From Bacteriovorax sp. (GTDB taxonomy: Bacteria > Bdellovibrionota > Bacteriovoracia > Bacteriovoracales > Bacteriovoracaceae), in contig JAQTTZ010000007.1 in NCBI GenBank assembly GCA_028710485.1, positions 20,431 through 84,430 on the forward strand: a stretch of 64,000 bases of DNA. The letters are read 5' to 3'. The notes beneath the pieces were generated by a model. The model saw only the letters and a program-made list of their open reading frames with translations. It was not told where the DNA came from and ran no database searches. The position numbers and the translations under genes were made by a program. The number at the start of each line of letters is the position of its first letter. Position 1 is the first letter of the stretch. Below, in pieces: positions 36,371 through 45,226 of this stretch.

Positions 36371-37921
36371 TTAGCGAACTATTTCTAAAAGTTGGTCATA
36401 GCTTAAATCGGGCATTTCAATATTTGAAACCGGGGCGCTTGGAAGTGTGTCCACATCATAATTAGTCTTCATTGAGTAATCTCTATCAATCCTGTTTCTT
36501 AGGCCTTGCTCGGCCTTGTACCAACTCGTCTTATTAGTACCTGTCACACAGCTTGCAGTGCCGGTGAGTCCCCAGCGAAGTTCGGCGCAGTGATAGGGGT
36601 CAAAAGAAAGAGCAAATAATTTATTTAAAATTAAATCTAAATTGAGATCAATTTGTTGAGTGGCGTGAACGGAGCAAGATTTTGATTTTGCTAAATAGAT
36701 TTCTCGTAAATCTTTTACTAGATCGGGACCTTGATAATAAATAGTTGGATCGTGATTTAAATATCCATCAATCACCTTAACCAAAAATTTTTTGCCTTCT
36801 CTTACTGATGCTTTCAACCTTGCATCTCGTGAAGGTGTTGCGTAAGTTTCCCAATCGCCGTCTGCTCCATAAATATTTTCTGGCAAAAATTCTGGATGGG
36901 TCCGATTTTGAAGGCCAGACTTAAGAGATACATTTACCGCCTGCTCGCGATCTTGAACATCTTGGCAGAGCTCATCCAAAAAATCATTAAATTCAGAAGT
37001 AGGATTATAGATGATCACTCCATCAGTAAGCATTTTTCTTACGTATTCATAAAATGTAACTTCCTGGCCTTTATAGACGAAAGGTCCCTTTTGGAATTGA
37101 ATTAGAGAGTAGCCAGGAAGATCAGCGTTTAGTTTAGACTGAATTCTATCTCCACCAACTGAAAAGGGGCGAAAATTTGAAAAACCACCACCGATTTGAA
37201 CCCTGGTTCGGGCAAATTTCTCTCCATAGGTAATAGTAGTAAGAGAGTTATCTGGATGGGCATCAATTAAGAGAATTTTACCATTTGAAGTGATATCGTA
37301 AACGACTGCGACATGCCCGTTAGCATCGTATAGAACAGTTCCTGGAACAATTGATTTGCGGTCGATATCTACCGGATAGGTATCGCGGAAAAGCTTTCCT
37401 GAATCATTCAGGGAAGCATTTGTTCTAAATGAAGCTGTCGAAATGGAATCAGTTGTATTTTGAAGAATTTTATTAATATTATCGCCGTCTCTTACATAGC
37501 GTTTGGCCGTAACAATATTTCCAAATTTGCTGTAGCGAATATCACTTTTAGCACCACTAAAACTAGTTGCTGCAACCAAATCAGTTGGATAAGCAAAGGG
37601 CAGGTCGTTCATCCAGCTAAAATAGCCTCTCAAGATGAAAGGTAGATCTGCACAATCTGAAAAAATGCTATTGAGGCGTGTAGGATTCAGTTTATAAAAA
37701 AGGGGATTGGCGATAGGGCTTCGCAGGCATTCATCAGTCGTTTTACAATAACCATTCTTCCGTGCCAGTCCCAGTTTATGAACAAAATCTTGATAGATTA
37801 ATTCATGGCCCGGATCCCATGAAACATTTTGAATTTTCCATCGAAGACTCTTCGTTTTCTCGGCGAAGATTGGATGCGAAGTGGCCATCACAATAACGAG
37901 TAAGAGTAATTTTTTTCGCAT
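36371..37921 (-). CDS. Exported cysteine-hydrolase-like protein
   Basis: A 516-residue protein with signal peptide MRKKLLLLVIVMATSHPIFA. A Cys in DCADLPFILRGYF (near 90) followed by GTVLYDANGHVAVVYDI (near 215-230) with a His and ILLIDAHPD is the order of catalytic residues in papain/NlpC-like hydrolases, so a peptidase or amidase role on cell wall or prey material is possible. The C-terminal half has several Cys and no recognised domain. Its ribosome binding site is buried in a perfect hairpin just before the ATG. Confidence 0.62.
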   Translation of the reverse strand: MRKKLLLLVIVMATSHPIFAEKTKSLRWKIQNVSWDPGHELIYQDFVHKLGLARKNGYCKTTDECLRSPIANPLFYKLNPTRLNSIFSDCADLPFILRGYFSWMNDLPFAYPTDLVAATSFSGAKSDIRYSKFGNIVTAKRYVRDGDNINKILQNTTDSISTASFRTNASLNDSGKLFRDTYPVDIDRKSIVPGTVLYDANGHVAVVYDITSNGKILLIDAHPDNSLTTITYGEKFARTRVQIGGGFSNFRPFSVGGDRIQSKLNADLPGYSLIQFQKGPFVYKGQEVTFYEYVRKMLTDGVIIYNPTSEFNDFLDELCQDVQDREQAVNVSLKSGLQNRTHPEFLPENIYGADGDWETYATPSRDARLKASVREGKKFLVKVIDGYLNHDPTIYYQGPDLVKDLREIYLAKSKSCSVHATQQIDLNLDLILNKLFALSFDPYHCAELRWGLTGTASCVTGTNKTSWYKAEQGLRNRIDRDYSMKTNYDVDTLPSAPVSNIEMPDLSYDQLLEIVR

Positions 37922-37924
37922 TTT

Positions 37925-37954
37925 AAATCCTTTAGTTAAAAAACTAAAGGATTT
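37925..37954 (-). promoter_or_regulatory. Hairpin sequestering the ribosome binding site
   Basis: On the minus strand a 13-bp perfect stem (AAATCCTTTAGTT with AACTAAAGGATTT, loop UUUU) ends three bases before the ATG. The distal arm holds the AAAGGA site and the proximal arm its TCCTTT complement, so the folded leader should block initiation. The stem is AT-rich and could melt with temperature or be opened by a protein or RNA. Confidence 0.65.
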
Positions 37955-38023
37955 AGTACATTAAGAAAGTAGGGAGAACCAATACCCTTTTCTTAATTAT
38001 AACAATCTATATAGTAAAATATT

Positions 38024-38899
38024 CTAGGTTAAAAAAATGGGATAGGCGCTCTTTGCTTCAGAGACAAATTTATGATCACAAATATATTCACCTTTTTCAT
38101 TTTTTTTCACTGAAGATCCAAAGAATATTGGGTCGTGTTCAAAAATCATTATAAGATTTTTTTCATTGATAAATTGTAGAAAATGCTTTTTATCTATTGT
38201 CGTTATCCCGGGAGAAATATCGTAACCCATTACCCAGGGAATACTGACGTGATTGGATGTCGGGATAAGATCGGCCATATAGATAAATTTGTCATCATAG
38301 GCATGCATCAGATAAGGAGTGTGTCCCATCGAACATTTGAATTCCAGACCTGGTAGAATCTCGCCTTCCATTCCATCCACGAAGTGAAGTTGATTATGTG
38401 TTTCGTACCAGTCCAAAACGGGTTTAAAATACTCGAAATGAAAAGAACCGGAGTCCCTTTCACTTGGATGATGAGAGTACTCGTAATGTTTGTGGTGCAA
38501 GTGTACCATCGCTTTTTTTAGCACTGGTTCCATTTTTCCATCAACCATTTTTCCAATTCCACCCACATGATCAAAATGCAAGTGTGAGATAACTAAATCG
38601 GTAATCTCAGAGGGGCCTAAATTAATTTCGGCCAATGCTTTTTCCAAGGGAGAAATGCCTCCGACCACCGCGAAGCGCTGATCAAATTTTTCGCCATGAT
38701 AATCGCCGATACCGGTATCAATCAAAATATTTCTTTCGCCTGATTTGATAACAATCAAACGAAGGGCCAATTCAATACGGTTCATTTCGTCGGCCGGATG
38801 AACTTTACTCCATAATGGTTTTGGAATAATTCCAAACATTGCGCCGCCATCGAGCTTGAAACGCGCAGGTTCAAGAGAGAAATATTGTTTACTTTGCAT
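38024..38899 (-). CDS. Metallo-beta-lactamase-fold hydrolase
   Basis: A 291-residue cytoplasmic enzyme with the MBL zinc motif SHLHFDHVGG near 104-113, GHTPYLM near 190 as the third His, an Asp in MADLIP, and a C-terminal H. Residues before the motif (LIDTGIGDY) also fit. Substrate unknown; relatives hydrolyse lactones, thioesters or phosphodiesters. Divergent from sucCD. Confidence 0.88.
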   Translation of the reverse strand: MQSKQYFSLEPARFKLDGGAMFGIIPKPLWSKVHPADEMNRIELALRLIVIKSGERNILIDTGIGDYHGEKFDQRFAVVGGISPLEKALAEINLGPSEITDLVISHLHFDHVGGIGKMVDGKMEPVLKKAMVHLHHKHYEYSHHPSERDSGSFHFEYFKPVLDWYETHNQLHFVDGMEGEILPGLEFKCSMGHTPYLMHAYDDKFIYMADLIPTSNHVSIPWVMGYDISPGITTIDKKHFLQFINEKNLIMIFEHDPIFFGSSVKKNEKGEYICDHKFVSEAKSAYPIFLT

Positions 38900-38951
38900 A
38901 TTATTAGACCTTTTTTTGGGTTGATTTATTCTCAGTCTAGCTCTAGAGCAA

Positions 38952-39007
38952 AATAATGGCCATATATTGGGCGTCGCTCCTTTAAGGATTTAGCCCATGC
39001 CATTATT
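38952..39007 (+). promoter_or_regulatory. Nested hairpin leader before sucC
   Basis: AATAATGGC (38952-38960) pairs with GCCATTATT (38999-39007), and inside it TGGGC (38968-38972) pairs with GCCCA (38993-38997), around a loop holding a CCTTTAAGG dyad. The structure ends 57 bp before the sucC ATG. It may be a regulatory leader or a set of operators. Confidence 0.5.
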
Positions 39008-39064
39008 ATGACAACGTCTCAAAAATTTCAGCACGAAAACGATCATTCCATATTAGGAGAGTCT

Positions 39065-40231
39065 ATGAACGTCCATGAGTATCAGGCCAAAGAATTGATG
39101 CGTAAATTTGGCATTAAAGTTTTAAATGGTCATGTCGCAAAGACTGCGGATGAAGCAGTAGAAGCAGCTAAGAAGCTTGGTGGAAATATTTGGGTGGTAA
39201 AAGCTCAAATACATGCCGGTGGTAGAGGTAAAGGCGGCGGGGTAAAACTTGCGAAGTCTTTAGATGAAGTAAAAAAAATTGCTTCAGAAATTTTAGGTAT
39301 GACTTTAGTGACTCACCAAACTGGTCCTGAAGGTAAATTAGTTCACACTCTTCTTATCGAAGAAGGTTGTCTTATCGATCACGAATACTACGTTGGTCTG
39401 GTGCTTAACAGAGACACTTCGATGGTGACATTCATGGTGTCGACTGAAGGTGGTATGGATATTGAGCACGTTGCTGAAACGACTCCAGAAAAAATTATAA
39501 AAGTGGCCGTTGATCCAGCGACTGGCTACCGGCCATATATCGGAAGAGTCATTGCTTACGCTCTTGGATTACCAAAAGAGCAACATAAAGAAATCTCTTC
39601 ATTTTGCGAAGGGCTTTATAATTTATATATGGCCAACGATTGCTCAATTGCTGAAATCAATCCGCTGGTCACAACTAAAGACGGAAAAGTTTTAGCTCTA
39701 GATGCTAAACTTAACTTCGATGACAACGCCCTTTTTAGACACCCGGAAGTGGCGGCTTACCGCGACCTTACTGAAGAATCAGAAAAAGAAACAGAGGCCG
39801 GAAAATTCGGTCTGTCGTACATTTCTCTCGATGGCAACATCGGGTGTCTTGTCAATGGAGCGGGACTAGCGATGGGCACAATGGACATCATCCAACTTGA
39901 AGGCGGATCTCCTGCAAACTTTTTAGACGTGGGCGGGGGAGCAACAAAAGAAGCAGTAGAAAAAGCTTTCTCGATCATTTTATCAGACAAAAACGTAAAA
40001 GGAATTCTAGTCAACATCTTCGGTGGGATCATGAAATGTGACATCATCGCTGAGGGAATCATTGCAGCTGCAAAATCTCTAGGTGTAACAGTTCCTCTGG
40101 TTGTTCGTCTTGAAGGAACAAACGTTGATTTAGGTAAGAAACTTCTTAATGAATCAGGACTAAAAATTACTGCTGCAAACGATCTTGGCGACGCTGCTAA
40201 GAAAATCGTAGCTGCTGTGAAGGGAGCATAA
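39065..40231 (+). CDS. sucC: Succinyl-CoA synthetase beta subunit
   Basis: Forms succinate and ATP (or GTP) from succinyl-CoA with SucD in the citric acid cycle. The 388-residue product opens with [17 protein letters not shown], has the ATP-grasp [20 protein letters not shown] and ends with the CoA-ligase part [21 protein letters not shown] 39065 is preferred because TTAGGAGA lies upstream; a longer frame would start at 39008 just after the hairpin leader. Five bases separate it from sucD. Confidence 0.97.
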   Translation: MNVHEYQAKELMRKFGIKVLNGHVAKTADEAVEAAKKLGGNIWVVKAQIHAGGRGKGGGVKLAKSLDEVKKIASEILGMTLVTHQTGPEGKLVHTLLIEEGCLIDHEYYVGLVLNRDTSMVTFMVSTEGGMDIEHVAETTPEKIIKVAVDPATGYRPYIGRVIAYALGLPKEQHKEISSFCEGLYNLYMANDCSIAEINPLVTTKDGKVLALDAKLNFDDNALFRHPEVAAYRDLTEESEKETEAGKFGLSYISLDGNIGCLVNGAGLAMGTMDIIQLEGGSPANFLDVGGGATKEAVEKAFSIILSDKNVKGILVNIFGGIMKCDIIAEGIIAAAKSLGVTVPLVVRLEGTNVDLGKKLLNESGLKITAANDLGDAAKKIVAAVKGA

Positions 40232-40235
40232 TCAT

Positions 40236-41111
40236 ATGTCTATTTTAATCGATAACAATACAAAATTAATTACGATCGGTATCACTGGTAAACAAGGAAC
40301 CTTCCATACACTTGGATCACAAGCTTACGGAACAAAAGTCGTCGGTGGTGTGACTCCTGGAAAGGGCGGAACTATTCACGAAGGTTTTCCAGTGTTCAAT
40401 ACTGTCAGAGAAGCAATGGAGGCCACTGGAGCAAACGCTGCAATGATTTTTGTTCCACCAGCATTTGCTGCAGACTCAATCCTTGAGTGTGTAGAGGCCG
40501 GTATGCCATTAGCAATCTGTATCACTGAAGGTATTCCCATTTTAGATATGGTTAAAGTTAAGGGGGCCTTAGTTCGCTCTAAAACTCGCTTAATAGGCCC
40601 GAACTGCCCGGGTGTTATCACTCCAGGACAATGTAAAATCGGAATTATGCCAGGACAAATTCACCTTCCAGGAAAAGTGGGAGTAATCTCTCGCTCTGGA
40701 ACACTTACTTACGAAGCGGTTTTCCAATTAACTCAACGAGGAATTGGTCAATCAACTTGTGTTGGTATCGGTGGAGATCCAGTAAACGGATCAAGCTTTA
40801 TTGATATCCTAGAAATGTTTAACAACGATCCTGGAACAGAGGCAGTTATCATGATCGGAGAAATCGGTGGATCTGCTGAAGTAGATGCTGCTAGATGGAT
40901 CAAAAAGAATATGAAAAAACCTGTGGTCAGCTTCATTGCTGGTGCTTCTGCTCCAAAAGGGAAGAGAATGGGTCACGCTGGTGCAATTATCTCTGGTGGA
41001 GACGATACGGCAGAAGCTAAGTTCAAAATTTTAGCAGAATGTGGTGTTACTTTAGCTAGATCACCTGCAGAACTTGGACAAACTCTAGAATCTGTACTAA
41101 AGAAGAAATAA
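40236..41111 (+). CDS. sucD: Succinyl-CoA synthetase alpha subunit
   Basis: Partner of SucC that carries the phosphohistidine and binds CoA. The 291-residue product has [10 protein letters not shown] near 13-22, GPNCPG near 124 and the active-site His in GHAGAI near 247. Directly follows sucC; ndk follows after 38 bp, so the three may be co-transcribed up to the terminator at 41581. Confidence 0.97.
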   Translation: MSILIDNNTKLITIGITGKQGTFHTLGSQAYGTKVVGGVTPGKGGTIHEGFPVFNTVREAMEATGANAAMIFVPPAFAADSILECVEAGMPLAICITEGIPILDMVKVKGALVRSKTRLIGPNCPGVITPGQCKIGIMPGQIHLPGKVGVISRSGTLTYEAVFQLTQRGIGQSTCVGIGGDPVNGSSFIDILEMFNNDPGTEAVIMIGEIGGSAEVDAARWIKKNMKKPVVSFIAGASAPKGKRMGHAGAIISGGDDTAEAKFKILAECGVTLARSPAELGQTLESVLKKK

Positions 41112-41149
41112 GCAAATACTAAGAAACTCACTCAAGGGAGATTACACAA

Positions 41150-41572
41150 ATGGAAAGAACATTTTCAATCATTAAGCCAAACGCCGTAGCGGACAACAAC
41201 ATCGGAAAGATCATTTCACTTTTCGAAAAAGAAGGTCTTAGAATTGCAGCTTTAAAACTTACTCACTTATCAAAAGAAAAAGCTGAAGGATTTTATATTG
41301 AACACAAAGACAGACCATTCTTTGGTTCACTTGTTGGTTTCATGACTGAAGGCCCTGTGGTTCTTATGGTTCTTGAAGGCGAAAACGCTGTAGAAAAAAA
41401 CCGTAAACTTATGGGAGCTACAAATCCCACAAACGCTGAAGAAGGAACTATCAGAAAACTTTACGCAAAATCAATCGAAGCTAACGCTGTTCATGGGTCT
41501 GATTCTCAAGCGGCAGCTGATCGCGAGATCAATTACTTCTTTGATAAAAATGAAGTTCAAAACCGTTTCTAA
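41150..41572 (+). CDS. ndk: Nucleoside diphosphate kinase
   Basis: Transfers the gamma phosphate between nucleoside di- and triphosphates. The 140-residue product begins with [19 protein letters not shown] and has the catalytic His in ANAVHGSDS near 117. Family length and motifs are complete. Placed behind sucCD, which produces nucleoside triphosphate, and ends at a strong terminator. Confidence 0.97.
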   Translation: MERTFSIIKPNAVADNNIGKIISLFEKEGLRIAALKLTHLSKEKAEGFYIEHKDRPFFGSLVGFMTEGPVVLMVLEGENAVEKNRKLMGATNPTNAEEGTIRKLYAKSIEANAVHGSDSQAAADREINYFFDKNEVQNRF

Positions 41573-41580
41573 ATAATTAG

Positions 41581-41606
41581 GGCCCTCTTCGGAGGGCCTT
41601 TTTTTT
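41581..41606 (+). terminator. Rho-independent terminator after ndk
   Basis: GGCCCTC and GAGGGCC close a TTCG tetraloop followed by eight Ts. Confidence 0.95.
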
Positions 41607-41628
41607 CATATTTAATTCAAAAAATTTC

Positions 41629-42498
41629 CTACTGCTTCTTTTCCAATTTTAACTGGGGCGAATACTCGACGATTACTTCAAGTGGTTTGTGATCAGATCC
41701 TTGATAGAAATCTTCAACCTTTGCCGAGATAATTTTTATATCATTGGTGTAATAGAAATGATCGAGTGGATGTTTATTGAATCTCATGCGGTAATCAGGA
41801 GAAAATTTGGCCTCATTTAATCTCAGTTTTTTGCCCATTTCTTTTAGAATAGCAAAGCGCTCATCACTCCAAGAATTGAAATCACCGGCAAAAATAAGCG
41901 GGCTTGGAATCTTTTTAAGAGCTTCATAAATTCGATTCATTTCTTTTTTGTATGAATATCCATCTACAAAATTAATTCCGTGGATATTTACAACCGTTAA
42001 TTTTTTAGTCGAAAAACGGATTGGGTAGCTGGTAATTAAAGTAATCTTTGGAGAGTTGATCACTGGTTCAAGAGTTTCAGTTCTTACATAATCTATACTG
42101 AAAGGCAGAACGGGACTAGATGTGGCCACACCTGTGCGATCGTGGTCTCTTCCATAGAAGAATGAGGTCGCAGAAGCATAAAAATAATCAGGGAAAGAGC
42201 TAAAAACCATGCGCATCAAAGGATTAAGATACATTTCTTGAGAAAGAACGAGGTCCTTTTGGTTGGCCAGGGAATCATAATCTTTTACGAAATCATCATT
42301 TGCTCCCTTATGAAGGTTCCACACGAGGATATTCATACGTTTTGAGAGGGAAGCCTGGGAAGAAAGCCCAAACGTTAGGATGACATTTTTATTAGTTGGA
42401 ACTGGATAATTTAAATTATCGCTAGCAAATGTAGATCCAGAAAAAAAAAGTGCCATCGTAAGACTCAGGGTCTTTGAAATTTGAGATAGTGTTTGCAT
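41629..42498 (-). CDS. Exported endonuclease/exonuclease/phosphatase-family protein
   Basis: The 289-residue product has a signal peptide (ending near STFA, residue 25) and the EEP fold landmarks: ILVWNLHKG near 55-63 with Asn, LSQEMYL with the metal-binding Glu, AGDFNSWSDERF near 207-218, and a final SDHKPLEV with the catalytic His. It could be a secreted nuclease, phosphodiesterase or phosphatase. Monocistronic, convergent with ndk. Confidence 0.85.
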   Translation of the reverse strand: MQTLSQISKTLSLTMALFFSGSTFASDNLNYPVPTNKNVILTFGLSSQASLSKRMNILVWNLHKGANDDFVKDYDSLANQKDLVLSQEMYLNPLMRMVFSSFPDYFYASATSFFYGRDHDRTGVATSSPVLPFSIDYVRTETLEPVINSPKITLITSYPIRFSTKKLTVVNIHGINFVDGYSYKKEMNRIYEALKKIPSPLIFAGDFNSWSDERFAILKEMGKKLRLNEAKFSPDYRMRFNKHPLDHFYYTNDIKIISAKVEDFYQGSDHKPLEVIVEYSPQLKLEKKQ

Positions 42499-42669
42499 CG
42501 TTACTTCCTCCTTTTAAAGATTATTTAATTCAACAAATGGTGGCATCATTCCAAGGCCTCTACAATTGTAAGTAAGAGGAAATGAGATGAATTATAAAAA
42601 AAGGAAATTATTTTTTTAATCTATTACATCTATATGAGCAGATTATATATTAGCAAGATGACTAAGAAA

Positions 42670-42683
42670 GTAGATATATCTAC
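42670..42683. promoter_or_regulatory. 14-bp palindrome upstream of the NUDIX gene
   Basis: GTAGATATATCTAC is a perfect palindrome 16 bp before the first possible start codon. A related GTAGATATTAC sits upstream of carD near 43151. Possibly an operator. Confidence 0.4.
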
Positions 42684-42698
42684 GTCACTGACAAGCTT

Positions 42699-43127
42699 AT
42701 GGGGGAGATGTTGAAAAAAAAAGTTATTGCTTATATTTTTAGAACAAAAGATAGTCGGGCCGAAGTCCTGGTCTTTACCCACCGCGATTTTCCAGAGGCC
42801 GGCATTCAAGTTGTGGGCGGCACAGTCGAATCAAATGAAAATTTTGAAGAGGCCTTACTCCGAGAAATCAAAGAAGAGTCCGGTTTAGTTTTCAAGGCCC
42901 AAGATATCCTTAAAAAATTGGGTGAAACTCAATATCTACGAAAAGATATGGCCGAGATCAATCATCGCAATTACTATGAGCTCAAAGGTGGGGATTTACC
43001 CGATTCATGGTCTCATACCGTCGTGTCTAATGGTCTTGATAACTCGCTGGTATTTGATTTTTTTTGGATGCCAATATCTTTAGCTAAAAAAGAACTCACA
43101 GGGAATTTCGGGGAACTCTTACCCTAG
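42699..43127 (+). CDS. NUDIX hydrolase
   Basis: A 142-residue enzyme with a complete NUDIX box (GGTVESNENFEEALLREIKE followed by ESG, about 39-62), which cleaves nucleoside diphosphate-linked compounds with Mg. Substrate not predictable. The start is uncertain: ATG 42699 has no site upstream, whereas GGGGGAG lies at a suitable distance from TTG 42711 (LKKKVIAY). Followed by carD after 102 bp. Confidence 0.88.
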   Translation: MGEMLKKKVIAYIFRTKDSRAEVLVFTHRDFPEAGIQVVGGTVESNENFEEALLREIKEESGLVFKAQDILKKLGETQYLRKDMAEINHRNYYELKGGDLPDSWSHTVVSNGLDNSLVFDFFWMPISLAKKELTGNFGELLP

Positions 43128-43229
43128 AATCCTTTAAAATTAAGTAACATATGTAGATATTACAGGGTTCATTGTGGAAGACGTCTCAAAGCGTTATAGT
43201 CGGATGTACTTTGTAAATCGGAGGTCTAA

Positions 43230-43703
43230 ATGTTTTCAATCGGTGCGTATGCAGTCTGTCCCGGACACGGTGTCGGTCAGATTTGTGACATTGAAGAAAG
43301 AGAAGTGGGTTCTGAAAAGAAAACATTTTATATTATACGAATATTGGCCAACGGCATGACTGTTATGGTTCCCACTGATAGTGAAACTGGAATTCGAGGC
43401 CTCGTCGGCAACGAAGAAGTTGAACTGGTCTATAAGCTTTTAACTGATCATGATGTGAAGGTAGATAATTCAACTTGGAACAGAAGATACAGAGAATATT
43501 CGGCCAAAATTAAGACGGGTTCAGTAATAGAAATTGCGGAAGTTCTTCGTCAACTATTCTTATTAAGAGATAAGAAAGCATTAAGTTTTGGTGAAAAGAA
43601 AATGTTGGATCAGTGTCGTGAACTTTTGGCACAGGAATTCTCGCTTACAATTAATCTCGATAAAAATTCAATTAATGAAAAAATTAATGCTTATTTCCAA
43701 TAA
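43230..43703 (+). CDS. carD: CarD-family transcription regulator (CdnL-like)
   Basis: Binds the RNA polymerase beta subunit and stabilises open complexes at many promoters (known for CarD/CdnL). The 157-residue product has the N-terminal RNA-polymerase-interacting module (FSIGAYAVCPGHGVGQI, then FYIIRILANGMTVMVP) and a helical C-terminal DNA-binding domain. CGGAGG precedes the ATG. Typical of deltaproteobacteria, actinobacteria and relatives. A nested inverted repeat begins at its stop codon. Confidence 0.93.
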   Translation: MFSIGAYAVCPGHGVGQICDIEEREVGSEKKTFYIIRILANGMTVMVPTDSETGIRGLVGNEEVELVYKLLTDHDVKVDNSTWNRRYREYSAKIKTGSVIEIAEVLRQLFLLRDKKALSFGEKKMLDQCRELLAQEFSLTINLDKNSINEKINAYFQ

Positions 43704-43745
43704 GCTCTTATGTTAGACTAAGTCAATCAGTCTAACTCTAGAGCT
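43703..43745 (+). promoter_or_regulatory. Nested inverted repeat before cysS
   Basis: AGCTCT (43703-43708) pairs with AGAGCT (43740-43745) and GTTAGACT (43712-43719) with AGTCTAAC (43729-43736). The loop is 9 nt. No U-run, so a leader hairpin or operator of cysS is more likely than a terminator. No T-box features are seen. Confidence 0.45.
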
Positions 43746-43760
43746 CATTGGAAATTACCT

Positions 43761-45203
43761 ATGGAAATCAAAGTCTTTAACAATCTTACTCGTCAAAAAG
43801 AAATCTTTAAACCAATTGATCCCAATTTGATAAAATTCTACAGCTGTGGACCAACAACCTATAATTTCCTGCATGTCGGAAATGCTCGCGCACTTGTCGT
43901 TGCGGATTTATTTCACCGTACACTTAAAACTCTTGGGTATAATGTAAAGTTTGTCAGAAACTATACTGATGTTGATGACAAGATCTTAGAGGCCGCAAAG
44001 CTTAGGGGAATTCATCCCAAAGAACACGCAGATGAATTCATCCGCGAATGTGCAAAGGATATGGAATGCCTGGGAATGCTTCCTGCCACTGTCACACCAA
44101 CAGTTTCAGAAACCATGCCTGAGATTATCACCATGATTGAAGACCTCATCAAAAATGGCTACGCCTACATCGTTTCTGGGGAAGTTTATTATAATGTTCC
44201 GAAATTTACTGAATACGGGAAACTTTCAAAAGTTGTACTAGATTCTCTTCAACATGGAATTCGAGTTGAAGTTGATGGGCAGAAAAAACATCCTTCGGAT
44301 TTCGTTTTGTGGAAACCTGCAAAACCCTCTGAAGGCTGGAGTTGGGATTCTCCTTGGGGAAAAGGTCGTCCCGGATGGCATATTGAATGTTCGGCCATGG
44401 CAAAAAAACATTTGGGCAAAACAATTGATCTTCATCACGGTGGAGTCGATTTAATGTTCCCTCATCATGAAAATGAAATTGCACAGTCTGAAGCTGCCAA
44501 TGGATGTCCATTTTGTCATAACTGGGCCCACAATGAATTTTTAAATTTTGGTTCTGAAAAAATGTCTAAGTCACTTGGAAATGTAGTGACCATTAGAAAG
44601 TTCACCGAATCTTTTTCAGGGGCCATCCTTCGCCATATACTTTTATCTGTTCACTACCGATCTAAACTTGATTGGACCGAAGATGCGATTTCAAAAGCGA
44701 TTGGAGAAATTGAGAGAATACATGAATGTGCTGTTTTAGTTACTAACGCCCATCCTATCGATTGCGATGATCAGGTAGAAGTTGAAAGTGTTAAAAATAG
44801 TTTTAAACTAATCCAGGAAGAAATGGCCAATGACTTTAATGTTCCTGCGGCCATGGGCACTTTTTTTGGTGTGATAAAAGATTTTAACCGCAGGGTTTTA
44901 GGGGATATTTCAAAGGCCTATATTGAAGAAGTTAAAAAATGTTTTTATTTTATGAGAGACGCCACTGGTTTGGTTCACGATGATGCTATATCTGTTTTAA
45001 AAGAATTAAATCTGGCCCGCAAACATTTATCGGGAACAAGTTCAGATAATGATGCTGAAGTTTTACTTCTTCTCGAGGAGCGCAAAGAGGCCCGTGCCAC
45101 TAAAAACTATAAGCGCTCTGATGAAATCAGAAATCGCTTGAATGAACTTGGTGTAGTTGTAAAAGACAATCCAGATGGAACAGCTACATGGAGCTATAAA
45201 TAA
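43761..45203 (+). CDS. cysS: Cysteinyl-tRNA synthetase
   Basis: Charges tRNA-Cys. The 480-residue class I enzyme has the zinc Cys in YSCGPTTYN, the HIGH-type motif FLHVGNARA, WHIECSAMAKKHLG with further zinc ligands, HHENEIAQSEA, and KMSKSLGN. The length is normal for the family. Starts 57 bp after carD. Confidence 0.97.
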   Translation: MEIKVFNNLTRQKEIFKPIDPNLIKFYSCGPTTYNFLHVGNARALVVADLFHRTLKTLGYNVKFVRNYTDVDDKILEAAKLRGIHPKEHADEFIRECAKDMECLGMLPATVTPTVSETMPEIITMIEDLIKNGYAYIVSGEVYYNVPKFTEYGKLSKVVLDSLQHGIRVEVDGQKKHPSDFVLWKPAKPSEGWSWDSPWGKGRPGWHIECSAMAKKHLGKTIDLHHGGVDLMFPHHENEIAQSEAANGCPFCHNWAHNEFLNFGSEKMSKSLGNVVTIRKFTESFSGAILRHILLSVHYRSKLDWTEDAISKAIGEIERIHECAVLVTNAHPIDCDDQVEVESVKNSFKLIQEEMANDFNVPAAMGTFFGVIKDFNRRVLGDISKAYIEEVKKCFYFMRDATGLVHDDAISVLKELNLARKHLSGTSSDNDAEVLLLLEERKEARATKNYKRSDEIRNRLNELGVVVKDNPDGTATWSYK

Positions 45204-45226
45204 TAATGGCCAAATAAAAAATGCGG

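Noticed and set aside
43704..43760. Possible T-box before cysS
   Set aside because: The inverted repeat is far too short, and no T-box consensus or terminator is present.
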